Below are positions 25,143 to 32,674 of a stretch of 53,239 bases of DNA, piece by piece. Position 1 is the stretch's first letter; every line of letters begins with the position of its first letter. The position numbers and the translations under genes were made by a program. Source of the DNA: JACTMI01 sp964618415. GTDB lineage: Bacteria; Acidobacteriota; Thermoanaerobaculia; Multivoradales; JAGPDF01. The notes beneath the pieces are model-generated. The model saw nothing but the letters and a program-made list of their open reading frames with translations, made no database searches and had not been told where the DNA came from. Location: positions 1 through 53,239 of the forward strand of contig CAZUAT010000009.1 in NCBI GenBank assembly GCA_964618415.1, written 5' to 3'.

Positions 25143-25152
25143 ATGCTACGCT
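25143..25152. promoter_or_regulatory. divergent promoters with overlapping -10 boxes
   Basis: Minus-strand TAGCAT (25148-25143) is 6 nt from the LuxC-like GTG start; plus-strand TACGCT (25147-25152) is 8 nt from the VOC gene ATG. The boxes share the TA at 25147-25148, so polymerase should occupy only one direction at a time. The start codons are only 24 bases apart. Confidence 0.6.
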
Positions 25153-25160
25153 GGCGCGCC

Positions 25161-25562
25161 ATGCCGCGCGCGACACTTTCTCTGTTCGAGATTCCAGCCG
25201 TCGACCCCGACGCGCTGGCGAAGTTCTTTGCCGACGTCTTCGGCTGGGAGTCGGTCGTCGTGCCTTGGGACGGCCCGCGCTATCTGCGCCTGCTGGCGCC
25301 CGAGGACCCGCGCCGCCCCGGCGGCGGCATCCTGGCGCGGCAGGCCGGCGGCGAGGCCCTGGTCGACCGGCTGACCGTCATGATCGACATCGAGGGGGAG
25401 CCACTCGCCGCCGTGCTCGCGCGCGTCGAAGCGGCCGGCGGCACGGTGCTCGCGGCCCCGGCGCCGGTCGGCTCGTTCGGCCATTACGCCCGCTTCCTCG
25501 ACCCGGACGGCAACTGCTTCGGGCTGTGGAGCCGCAGCGACAGCGACGGCACCGCAGACTGA
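25161..25562 (+). CDS. VOC-family (glyoxalase-like) protein
   Basis: This 133-residue protein has the paired beta-alpha-beta-beta-beta modules of the vicinal oxygen chelate superfamily: FEIPAVDPDALAKFFADVFGW (about residues 9-29) begins the first module, and a typical end, GHYARFLDPDGNCFGLWS (about 107-124), closes the second. Many members with this DPDGN ending have unknown substrates. ATG 25161 is chosen because a TACGCT box is 8 nt upstream and the family begins just after it. It lies between the LuxC-like gene and an outer-membrane protein gene, divergent from the first, so a shared physiological role is possible but unproven. Confidence 0.88.
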   Translation: MPRATLSLFEIPAVDPDALAKFFADVFGWESVVVPWDGPRYLRLLAPEDPRRPGGGILARQAGGEALVDRLTVMIDIEGEPLAAVLARVEAAGGTVLAAPAPVGSFGHYARFLDPDGNCFGLWSRSDSDGTAD

Positions 25563-25579
25563 TCGCCGGACGCGGCCGC

Positions 25580-26452
25580 TCAGAACGCCAGCGTCAGGCC
25601 GACCCGCAGGCCGTCGAAGGCCGACTCGGCGCGCGTCAGGCCGTCGTCGTCGGGTTCGGTGTTCTCCGCTTCGATTTCGGTCGAGGCCCAGCCCGCGCCG
25701 ACGCCGACGTTGTCGAGGAAGAACCAGTCGAAGCGCGCCGACAGATCGAGCGCGCTGCCGCTCCAGCCGTCGAGGTCGTCGATGTCGAGGTAGCGCCCGG
25801 CGGCCGACAGCCGGAAGCGGTCCCCGAGCCACCAGGCGCCGTGCAGACCGAGCATCGGCACCGGGCCCTCGACGTCGCCGCTCTCGACGACCTCGAACGA
25901 CGGCCCACCCTGGACGACCACCAGCCCTGAGACCGAGGCATCGATCTCGACCCAGGCCGCGGAGAGCGAGAAGCCGAACTCCGACGACGGGTTCTTGATC
26001 AGCGCGTAGCGCCAGCCGAGCGCCGCGAAGCGGGTCTCCGTGGCGCTCGTGACGTCGGCGTCGGCGCGGAAGACGAAGTCGCCGAAGCGGAACTGGCGAC
26101 CGACCACCGCCGAGCCCTCGCGGTCGAAGGCGACGTAGTCGACGGTGAGGCGGCTGCGGTTGCCGGTGCGCAGCGCGAGCTCGGCGCGCAGGATATCGGC
26201 AGAGTCTTCGACGCCCAGGTCGCTTTCGAGATCGAGCGTCGTGCCGATACCGAAGTCGATGGCGTCGAAGCGCACACTCGAGTCGAAGTTCGCCGCGAAG
26301 TAGTCGGCCCGCAACTCGACGCGCGGGTCGATCGGCTGTGCGGCGAGGGGCGAGGCGATCCAGAGGCCGACACTCGCCAGGCCGGCCGCAAACAGAGGCA
26401 ACCGAGTCGGCAGCTGGAGTGAGGCAGTGCGAAGCAGACCGTGCAGGCGCAT
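25580..26452 (-). CDS. predicted outer-membrane barrel protein, unknown
   Basis: This 290-residue protein has a signal peptide (about residues 1-38, ending SPLAAQ) and many amphipathic strands with aromatic belts (for example RVELRADYFAANFD, RFDWFFLDNVGVGAGWAST), ending in GLRVGLTLAF. The final Phe is typical of barrels inserted by the Bam machinery. No enzyme motif is visible. ATG 26452 is chosen because GGAGGG lies 8 nt upstream and the signal peptide starts there. It sits between the LuxE-like gene (same strand, 104 nt upstream) and the VOC gene (convergent, 17 nt gap), and may be co-transcribed with the LuxE-like gene. Confidence 0.75.
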   Translation of the reverse strand: MRLHGLLRTASLQLPTRLPLFAAGLASVGLWIASPLAAQPIDPRVELRADYFAANFDSSVRFDAIDFGIGTTLDLESDLGVEDSADILRAELALRTGNRSRLTVDYVAFDREGSAVVGRQFRFGDFVFRADADVTSATETRFAALGWRYALIKNPSSEFGFSLSAAWVEIDASVSGLVVVQGGPSFEVVESGDVEGPVPMLGLHGAWWLGDRFRLSAAGRYLDIDDLDGWSGSALDLSARFDWFFLDNVGVGAGWASTEIEAENTEPDDDGLTRAESAFDGLRVGLTLAF

Positions 26453-26556
26453 CGTGAGTTCCCTCCGAAAGGTTGCCCGAAAGTCTGACAGGCGGCCGCG
26501 CCGCCGCGCGATGGAGGATTTCACCCTCTCGGCGCACGCGGTCGGGCCGCGCGCCT

Positions 26557-27606
26557 TCAGCGACTCAACTCTTCGGCGAGCAGCGAACAGCCCCGCAGGT
26601 CGGCCTCGGGGGCACGGCCGGCCAGGCGGAATCCGGGGCCGTCCACGCTGCCGAGATCCTCGGTCAGCAGGTGAACTGCGGAGCCGACGTTGGCGAGGTC
26701 GAAGAACGCGAGCAGGCCGGTAGCCCCGGGCGGCAGCTCCGCGAGAGTCGCCGGATCGAGCGCCCGCGCGCGCATCCAGGGCGGCGGAACGAACGTCGAC
26801 GGCTCGCCGCCGAGCAGGGTCGGCGTGTAGGCGTGGCTGGTCAGTTCCGTCATGCCGTACTCGCCGACCACCTGGGAGGCCGGAATCCCGAGCCAGGTGG
26901 CCGCCCGCGCCAGCAGCTCGTCACGCGGCTCCTCGCGCTGGCGACCCTTGTAGCCGCCGGTCTCCATCAGCACGCTGCCCGGCGGCAGGCGGAAATGCAG
27001 ATTGGTGCGGGCCAGGAAGTCGAGCAGGTCGGCGAGCGCGAAGGCGGTCGCCAGCACGACGACCGGCCGGCCGCCGCGCTGGTGGGCGCCCAGCCAGGAG
27101 CGGCAGGTGCCGACTTCGACGCCGCGCGGGCCGAAGCCCCAGGCGCTGCCCTCGCCGCCCGCCGTCGCCAGCACGTGGTCGATCATGAAGCTGAGCGACG
27201 AGTCGGGTGCCAGCGCGCGCGGGGGCACCAGCGCGAGCATCGGCGGCCGGCCGCCGCGCGGCAGGCACCAGGTGGAGAAGGTGGCGTCGATCACCGCCCG
27301 GTAGAGATCCGGGAAAGGATGGTGATGGACGCTGCGCGCCCCGCCGCCGGTGCCGCTCGAGCGGAACGTCTCCACTGCCGGTGCCGCCGCCAGCTCGACG
27401 GTGGCAAAGGCGGTCGCGGGCACCGCCGGCACGTCCCGCCACGAGGCGACCGTGCCCGGCGTGCGGCCGGCCCGTTCGCACAGCGCCCGATAGGGGGCGA
27501 TGCGCTCGAACTGGAAGGCGAACGCCTCGAGGGCGAGCGCCTCGAACTCCGCGACCGGATGATCGCGGCGCGCGACGAAGGCAGCGATGCGAGAGACTCG
27601 TTCCAC
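26557..27606 (-). CDS. LuxE-like acyl-protein synthetase
   Basis: This 349-residue protein matches the LuxE/PaaK-like family: FRSSGTGGGARSVHHH (about residues 82-97) is the phosphate-binding loop, LMETGGYKGR (about 213-222) is a strongly typical LuxE block, and VVGEYGMTELTSHAY (about 243-257) follows. LuxE activates a fatty acid with ATP and passes it to LuxC for reduction. A LuxC-like gene is 1.4 kb downstream on the same strand. GTG 27606 has a GAGAGGA Shine-Dalgarno 8 nt upstream. The pair could make long-chain aldehydes; the acyl donor and end product are unknown. Confidence 0.85.
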   Translation of the reverse strand: MERVSRIAAFVARRDHPVAEFEALALEAFAFQFERIAPYRALCERAGRTPGTVASWRDVPAVPATAFATVELAAAPAVETFRSSGTGGGARSVHHHPFPDLYRAVIDATFSTWCLPRGGRPPMLALVPPRALAPDSSLSFMIDHVLATAGGEGSAWGFGPRGVEVGTCRSWLGAHQRGGRPVVVLATAFALADLLDFLARTNLHFRLPPGSVLMETGGYKGRQREEPRDELLARAATWLGIPASQVVGEYGMTELTSHAYTPTLLGGEPSTFVPPPWMRARALDPATLAELPPGATGLLAFFDLANVGSAVHLLTEDLGSVDGPGFRLAGRAPEADLRGCSLLAEELSR

Positions 27607-27670
27607 GCGCCGAATCCTCTCATGGTCGGACGGCGCTTCGAGGGTCGCCGGATGCCGCTCACCGCAGTGC

Positions 27671-27676
27671 TATGCT
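27671..27676 (+). promoter_or_regulatory. -10 box for the cupredoxin-kinase pair
   Basis: TATGCT at 27671-27676, about 42 nt before ATG 27719. The -35 region is GC-rich with no good match. Confidence 0.45.
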
Positions 27677-27718
27677 GCCGCAAGTTCTGCTGCAACTTAC
27701 GTTTCGTTGCCAGGTCCG

Positions 27719-28465
27719 ATGAGTGTGACGAGATACGGATGGCTGCTGCTCGTGATCGGGGGCGCCGCGGCGTGGGCCGGCGCCGGGGCGCCGGCGTGGG
27801 CGCAAGGGGCACCGGCAAACCGACCGGACACGGCCGTCGCAGCGCCGGCCACCGCGACCCATGTGGTGAGCGGACGCCTCGTGCTGATGGAGCGCGGGCG
27901 TCAGTCGACCGACCGCTCGCTCGACCTGACCAATGCGGTGATCTGGTTCGAGCCGGCCCGCCCGGCCAGGGTCAAGCCGCTGCGCGGCGTGGAGCTGACC
28001 ACGCTGCGCAAGCAGTTCAGCCCGCGCATGGTCGTCGTCCCGGCCGGGTCGGAGGTCGCCTTCTCCAACCAGGACCCGATCCTGCACAACGCATTTTCCG
28101 TTTCTCCCGGCAACGCGTTCGACCTCGGACTGGTCGGCAAGGGGCCCGGCAAGCCGGTGACCTTCGAGACTCCCGGCATCGTGCGCGTCTTTTGCAACGT
28201 GCACCATGCCATGTACGCCAACGTCGTGGTGGTCCCGACCCCGCACTACGCGGTGCCGGATGCGGGCGGCAACTTTCGTCTCGACGACGTGCCGGCCGGG
28301 CCCGGGACGCTCAGCTTCTGGCACGAGCGGGGAGAGGTCGTGAGCTTTCCGCTCAACGTCCCCGCCCGCGGCGCGCTGACGCTCAACCTCGACGTGACCC
28401 AGCCGCGCGTGCCGCCGCATCTCAACAAGCACGGGCGGGCCTACGGCCGGGGGGCGTATGACTGA
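27719..28465 (+). CDS. secreted cupredoxin-like protein
   Basis: This 248-residue protein has a signal peptide (about residues 1-29, PAWAQ), then a plastocyanin-like domain (about 45-180). Candidate type 1 copper ligands are the His in DPILHNAFSV (about 125) and the Cys, His and Met in VFCNVHHAMYANV (about 160-172). The C-terminal part (about 180-240) is a small beta domain with GGNFRLDDVPAGPGTLSFWHE, like a carboxypeptidase regulatory-type fold. It may carry electrons or sense copper in the periplasm. It overlaps the receptor kinase gene by 8 nt, so it may supply or modulate the kinase's sensory input; that link is inference. Confidence 0.82.
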   Translation: MSVTRYGWLLLVIGGAAAWAGAGAPAWAQGAPANRPDTAVAAPATATHVVSGRLVLMERGRQSTDRSLDLTNAVIWFEPARPARVKPLRGVELTTLRKQFSPRMVVVPAGSEVAFSNQDPILHNAFSVSPGNAFDLGLVGKGPGKPVTFETPGIVRVFCNVHHAMYANVVVVPTPHYAVPDAGGNFRLDDVPAGPGTLSFWHERGEVVSFPLNVPARGALTLNLDVTQPRVPPHLNKHGRAYGRGAYD

Positions 28466-31073
28466 GGCGCGGCGCGGCCTGAGCCTCGGCACCCGCATCT
28501 TCCTCGGCACCGCGCTGGTGGTGGTGCTGTCGCTCGGCATCGCCGTGGCGGTGGTGTCGCTGCTCGGCGAACAGGTCGCCGCACGCGCTGCCCGCGAGCG
28601 CATCCTGGGATCGGCCGCGCTGATCGCCGCCGAGCAGCAGCAGCGGTTCGATCAGCTGCGCCTGCTGGCCGAGGTGCTGGCCGGCAGCCCGACGTTCAAG
28701 GCGTATCTCGCCGAGGCGATCACGGCCGGCGACCGCTTTTCGATCCTCGATCAGCTCGACGAGCGGCGGAACGAACTGCGGTTCGACCTGGCGATCGTCA
28801 CCGACCCGTTCGGCAATCTCGCGGCGCGCACCGACCAGCCTGACGCGGCCAGCGGCAGCCTGGCCAGCCGCGCGCTGGTGCGCAAGGTGATGCGCGATTA
28901 CGAGGCAAGCGGTATCTGGATCGACGGCGGACGGGTTTACGAGGCGGTCGCGACGCCGCTCGCGACCGAGGGGATCTTCGGCCAGCTGATCCTGGGCTAT
29001 CAGGTCAGCGACGTGCGGGCGCTCGACATCAAGCGCGGCACCGGCTCGGATGTCCTGTTTCTTTCGGGCGCCGACGCGCGGCCGGTGGCCAGCTCGCTCA
29101 CCCCGCAGGAGAGCGAGCGCGTGCTGCTCGCGCTGCGCGCCGGCGGCGACCTGCTCGCGCGGGTGACCAGTCGCGGTGAACCCGACGCGCAGACCGAGAT
29201 CCTGCTCGACGGCGAACGCTGGGTAACCCGCCTGGTGCCGCTCGCCGACGCGGAGGGCAAGGCGATCGGAGCGGTCGTCTCGCTCGCCTCGCTCGATCGC
29301 GAGCTGGCGGGGTACCGACAGATCCGCAACCTCCTGATCGCCGTCGGCGGCGCTGCCCTGCTGGCCGCGCTCGCCATCGCCTGGCTGCTGGCACGGCGCG
29401 TGTCGCGGCCGATCGACGCCCTGGTGCGGGCGGTGGGCGAAGCGCGGCAGGGCAACTACGACATCACGCTGCCGCCTGGCGGCTCGGGAGAAGTGCTGGC
29501 GCTGGCCAACGGCTTCAACGCGCTGCTGGGCGACCTGCGCGAGCGGCGGGACATGGCCGAGTACGTGGCCAAGCTGTCGCGCAACCTGCCGGACGGCGCG
29601 CAGCCGGCCGCCGCGGCGTTGCCCCGCGGGCCGGAGGGACGGGCGGATCAGCGCCGGGTGGCCCTCGTCGTGGTCGACCTGCGGCGCTACCTCAAACCGC
29701 GCGTGGGGGCCGATCCGCCCGAGGCGCTCGCGCGGCTGGGGCGCGACGTGCGGAAGATCGCGGCGATCGCCACCGCGCATCGCGGCCGCTTCGAGGACGT
29801 GGCCGGGCACCGGGCGATCATCAGCTTCGCCGACGAGGGGCGCTGCGACCGCGCGCTCGCCGCGGCGGCAACGATCCTCAGCGCAGTGGCCGAACGCGAG
29901 AACGCCTTCGACGAGGCCGAGGCGCCCGCCATCGCCGTGGTGGCCGGGGAGGCGCTGGGCGGCCCGGTCAGCTGGGGCGGCGGCGGCGAACGGGTACTCA
30001 TCGGCGTCCAGCTGCAGCAGGCCGAAGCGATGCTGCGCGAGGCCGACGCCGGCGAGATCGTCATTTCGGCCGCCGTGCACGGCGAGGCGACCGGGGCGCT
30101 CGAGCGCGCGGGCCTGGCGCTCGAGCCGCAGCGCGGTCTGCTCTCGACGCAGGCGCTCTACATGCTCGCGCCCGGCCAGGCCGCTCTGCTGGCCGGCGGC
30201 GCGGTGCCGTCGACTACCGGCGCCGCGCCCATGCCGACCTTGTCGGGAATCGGTCCCGGGTCGCTGCTGGGTTCGCGATTCGAGATCATCTCGGTGCTCG
30301 GCACCGGCGGCATGGGGGTGGTCTACAAGGCGCGCGACCGCGATCTCGAGGATCTCGTCGCCCTCAAGATGATCAAGAAGGAGGTCGCCGGCGACCGCGC
30401 GCTGGTCGAGCGCCTGAAGTCGGAGCTCAAGCTGGCGCGGCGGATCACACATCCGCACGTGCTGCGCACCTACGACTTCGGCGAGATCGACGGCGTGCCG
30501 TACATCTCGATGGAGTACGTGCGCGGCATCACGCTGCGCGCCATGCTCGAGCAGAGCGGACGGCTGCCGTTCTCGGCCGGCCTGCGCGCCGCGCGCCAGC
30601 TCCTGTCGGGGCTCGCCGCCGCTCACGAACTCGAGATCGTCCACCGCGACATCAAGCCGGAGAACGCTCTGCTCGACCCGCTGGGCAACCTCAAGCTGAT
30701 GGACTTCGGACTGGCGCGCCCGGTAGAGCGGGTGGAGCCGGGGCAGACGCAGGCCGGCTTCGTGGTCGGAACGCCGCACTACCTGGCGCCCGAGCAGATC
30801 GAGGGCCGGGAGGCGACGCCGCGCGCCGACGTCTACGCCTGCGGCGTGGTGCTCTACGAAATCTTCACCGGCCACCTTCCGTTCGGCGGCGCCAACCCGA
30901 TGGAGATCCTGATGCAGCATCTGCGTGAGGCGCCGGTGCCGCCGAGCCACTACTGGCCGGACATTCCAGCCGGCCTGGAGCAGCTGATCCTGCGCTGCCT
31001 GGAGAAGGATCCGTCGTCGCGTCCGGCGAGCGCCGGCGCCGTGCTCGCAGACCTGTCCCGCCTCGGTCTCTGA
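28458..31073 (+). CDS. receptor Ser/Thr kinase: sensor-HAMP-degenerate cyclase-kinase
   Basis: This 871-residue protein has a membrane helix (about residues 12-37), an extracytoplasmic Cache-like sensor (about 38-290), a second helix (about 292-314), a HAMP domain (about 315-370), a class III cyclase-like domain (about 395-570) and a C-terminal Hanks-type kinase (about 608-871). The kinase has GTGGMGVVYKAR, VALKMI, HRDIKPEN, DFG and APEQ, so it looks active. In the cyclase-like domain the first metal Asp is kept (VVVDLRRY), but the usual GD near the second metal site reads GH (EDVAGHRAII), so cyclase activity is unlikely. The domain may pass the signal to the kinase. It overlaps the cupredoxin gene by 8 nt. 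Confidence 0.9.
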   Translation: MTEARRGLSLGTRIFLGTALVVVLSLGIAVAVVSLLGEQVAARAARERILGSAALIAAEQQQRFDQLRLLAEVLAGSPTFKAYLAEAITAGDRFSILDQLDERRNELRFDLAIVTDPFGNLAARTDQPDAASGSLASRALVRKVMRDYEASGIWIDGGRVYEAVATPLATEGIFGQLILGYQVSDVRALDIKRGTGSDVLFLSGADARPVASSLTPQESERVLLALRAGGDLLARVTSRGEPDAQTEILLDGERWVTRLVPLADAEGKAIGAVVSLASLDRELAGYRQIRNLLIAVGGAALLAALAIAWLLARRVSRPIDALVRAVGEARQGNYDITLPPGGSGEVLALANGFNALLGDLRERRDMAEYVAKLSRNLPDGAQPAAAALPRGPEGRADQRRVALVVVDLRRYLKPRVGADPPEALARLGRDVRKIAAIATAHRGRFEDVAGHRAIISFADEGRCDRALAAAATILSAVAERENAFDEAEAPAIAVVAGEALGGPVSWGGGGERVLIGVQLQQAEAMLREADAGEIVISAAVHGEATGALERAGLALEPQRGLLSTQALYMLAPGQAALLAGGAVPSTTGAAPMPTLSGIGPGSLLGSRFEIISVLGTGGMGVVYKARDRDLEDLVALKMIKKEVAGDRALVERLKSELKLARRITHPHVLRTYDFGEIDGVPYISMEYVRGITLRAMLEQSGRLPFSAGLRAARQLLSGLAAAHELEIVHRDIKPENALLDPLGNLKLMDFGLARPVERVEPGQTQAGFVVGTPHYLAPEQIEGREATPRADVYACGVVLYEIFTGHLPFGGANPMEILMQHLREAPVPPSHYWPDIPAGLEQLILRCLEKDPSSRPASAGAVLADLSRLGL

Positions 31074-31079
31074 TCGGAT

Positions 31080-32063
31080 TTGCCGTTGAGCCAGTCGCGC
31101 GTCCGGGTGCTGCGCTGCGAGGGCGACGTGACGAGCGGCGGTCTCGAGCTGCTCGAACAGCCGCTCACCGCCGGCGGCGCGCTGTGGATCGATCTCGAGG
31201 GGAGCAATCCGAGGTTCGCGGACCGGCTGCGCGAGTGGGGGTTCCACCCGCTGGCGATCGAGGACACCTTCACGCACCACCACCAGCCGAAGATCGAGGA
31301 GTACGGCGACACGCTGTTTCTGATCGTCCGCGGGATCGACTTCAACGCCGACCACGATCCAACGCACGACGACGTGCCGACCATCAAGCTGGCCGCCTTC
31401 CTGACCGCAGACCGCCTGGTGACGGTTCATCGGGCGCCGCTGCGCAGCGTGGACACGGTGCGCCAGCGGGTGCTCGACAACTCGCGCGCGCTGCCGGGGG
31501 GCGCCCCGCAGCTGCTCTGGTCGGTCTGTGACGAGATGATGGACTTCTATCTGCCGCTCGTCGACCGGATCGGGGAGGCCGTCGAGCTGCTGGAGGAGTC
31601 GGTCGTCGAGGATCCGCGCCGCGAACATCTCCAGCTGCTGCTGGCGGCGCGCCGCCAGCTCGCGACGCTGCGCCGCACGATGCTGCCGCACCGGCAGGTC
31701 TTCCAGCACCTGGCCAGTTCGCGCGAGGGCTGGCTGGGTGAGACCGGAGCGCTCAACTTCCGCGACACGCTGGACAACGTCCTGCGTCTGATCGACGACA
31801 TCGACCAGCAGCGCGACCTGCTCACCAACGTCAAGGACACCTGGATGTCGGTGGTCGCCCAGCGCACCAACGAAATCATGCGCCTGCTGACGGTCTTCTC
31901 GGCGATCATCCTGCCGCTGTCGCTGATGGCCGGCATCTGGGGGATGAACTTCACGCACATGCCGGAACTCGACGCCCGGTGGGGCTACCCGGCGGCGCTC
32001 GGCCTGATGGCCGCGGTGGCGATCGGCATGCTCGTCTGGTTTCGTCGCAAACGCTGGCTCTGA
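31080..32063 (+). CDS. CorA-family divalent metal transporter
   Basis: This 327-residue protein has the CorA plan: a long cytosolic N-terminal domain (about residues 1-260), then two membrane helices (about 268-290 and 303-322) joined by the GMNF signature (IWGMNFTHMPEL, about 292-303). CorA pentamers move Mg2+, Co2+ or, in related ZntB proteins, Zn2+; the YGMN-type motif reads WGMN here. The start is uncertain: TTG 31080 gives the longest form and TTG 31086 (MSQSRV) is nearly as good; neither has a clear Shine-Dalgarno. It begins 6 nt after the kinase gene and may be read through from it. Confidence 0.9.
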   Translation: MPLSQSRVRVLRCEGDVTSGGLELLEQPLTAGGALWIDLEGSNPRFADRLREWGFHPLAIEDTFTHHHQPKIEEYGDTLFLIVRGIDFNADHDPTHDDVPTIKLAAFLTADRLVTVHRAPLRSVDTVRQRVLDNSRALPGGAPQLLWSVCDEMMDFYLPLVDRIGEAVELLEESVVEDPRREHLQLLLAARRQLATLRRTMLPHRQVFQHLASSREGWLGETGALNFRDTLDNVLRLIDDIDQQRDLLTNVKDTWMSVVAQRTNEIMRLLTVFSAIILPLSLMAGIWGMNFTHMPELDARWGYPAALGLMAAVAIGMLVWFRRKRWL

Positions 32064-32070
32064 CGCCGGC

Positions 32071-32541
32071 TCAGGCGCCGGTGCCCGCGCGCGGGCGCAG
32101 GAAGCGGGCGGCGGCGAGGGCGATCGGCAGGCCGACGCAGAAGACGTGGATCAGGATCGGCTGCAGCGCCACGGCCGGTGTTTTCCACGGTACCGCCGAC
32201 AGCGGCATGACGACCCGGTACATCACTGCGTAGACGACAATTCCCCAGAGCGGGCCGCTCAGCCACGGTCGGCGGATCAAGCCGTTGAATCGCCGGCTCA
32301 GCAGCACGAACAGGGTCGTCACGATCGAAGCGATCAGGAAGTGCAGCGCCAGGCCGAGCGCGGCGGTCGGAGCGCCGCCCTCGAACGCCGCGCCGCCGAG
32401 CAGCCCGCTCGCCACCGATTGCAGCACGCGCCTCGCCGGCGTCCCGTTCTGCCCCGCCGCGACGATCGCCGCGGTGATGTCCATCGCCCCCGCCGCAACC
32501 GTGCCGGCGACGATCGCCTGCGCCGTGTTCGATATCGACAT
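32071..32541 (-). CDS. four-helix membrane protein, unknown
   Basis: This 156-residue protein has four predicted membrane helices. Its pattern, AIVAGTVAAGAMDITAAIV near the start, then LQSVASGLLGGAAFEGG (about residues 40-56), a helix HFLIASIVTTLFVLLSRR and VVYAVMYRVVMPLSAVP (about 101-117), belongs to a widespread family of small membrane proteins without a known function. It converges on the CorA gene with a 7-nt gap. A TACGCA box sits 5 nt before ATG 32541, consistent with the short leaders seen elsewhere. One copy of the 28-bp direct repeat is just upstream. Confidence 0.75.
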   Translation of the reverse strand: MSISNTAQAIVAGTVAAGAMDITAAIVAAGQNGTPARRVLQSVASGLLGGAAFEGGAPTAALGLALHFLIASIVTTLFVLLSRRFNGLIRRPWLSGPLWGIVVYAVMYRVVMPLSAVPWKTPAVALQPILIHVFCVGLPIALAAARFLRPRAGTGA

Positions 32542-32585
32542 GCGGGTGCGTAGAGCAGGTCAGATCCATGCCGCCAGCAGCACAG

Positions 32586-32613
32586 CCGGTGGTCGACGCG
32601 AGCGGGCCAGCGA
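32586..32613 (+). repeat. 28-bp direct repeat, left copy
   Basis: Exact match to 37701-37728. It starts CCGGTGGTCGAC and ends GGGCCAGCGA; the flanks do not match. Together the copies bracket a 5.1-kb accessory module. Confidence 0.9.
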
Positions 32614-32630
32614 TTTCCCCGCCGGGAACC

Positions 32631-32669
32631 GGCGCGCACCAGTGCCGACAGGAGCAACAGGTGCGCGCC
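32631..32669 (-). terminator. stem-loop after the secreted repeat protein gene
   Basis: GGCGCGCACC (32631-32640) pairs with GGTGCGCGCC (32660-32669), a perfect 10-bp stem with a 19-nt loop. It begins 5 bases beyond the stop codon at 32675. There is no long T-run. Confidence 0.55.
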
Positions 32670-32674
32670 TGCGC

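Noticed and set aside
23838..27606. A bioluminescence (lux) operon.
   Set aside because: Only LuxC-like and LuxE-like genes exist; no luciferase subunits or LuxD, and the genes are split by an opposite-strand gene.
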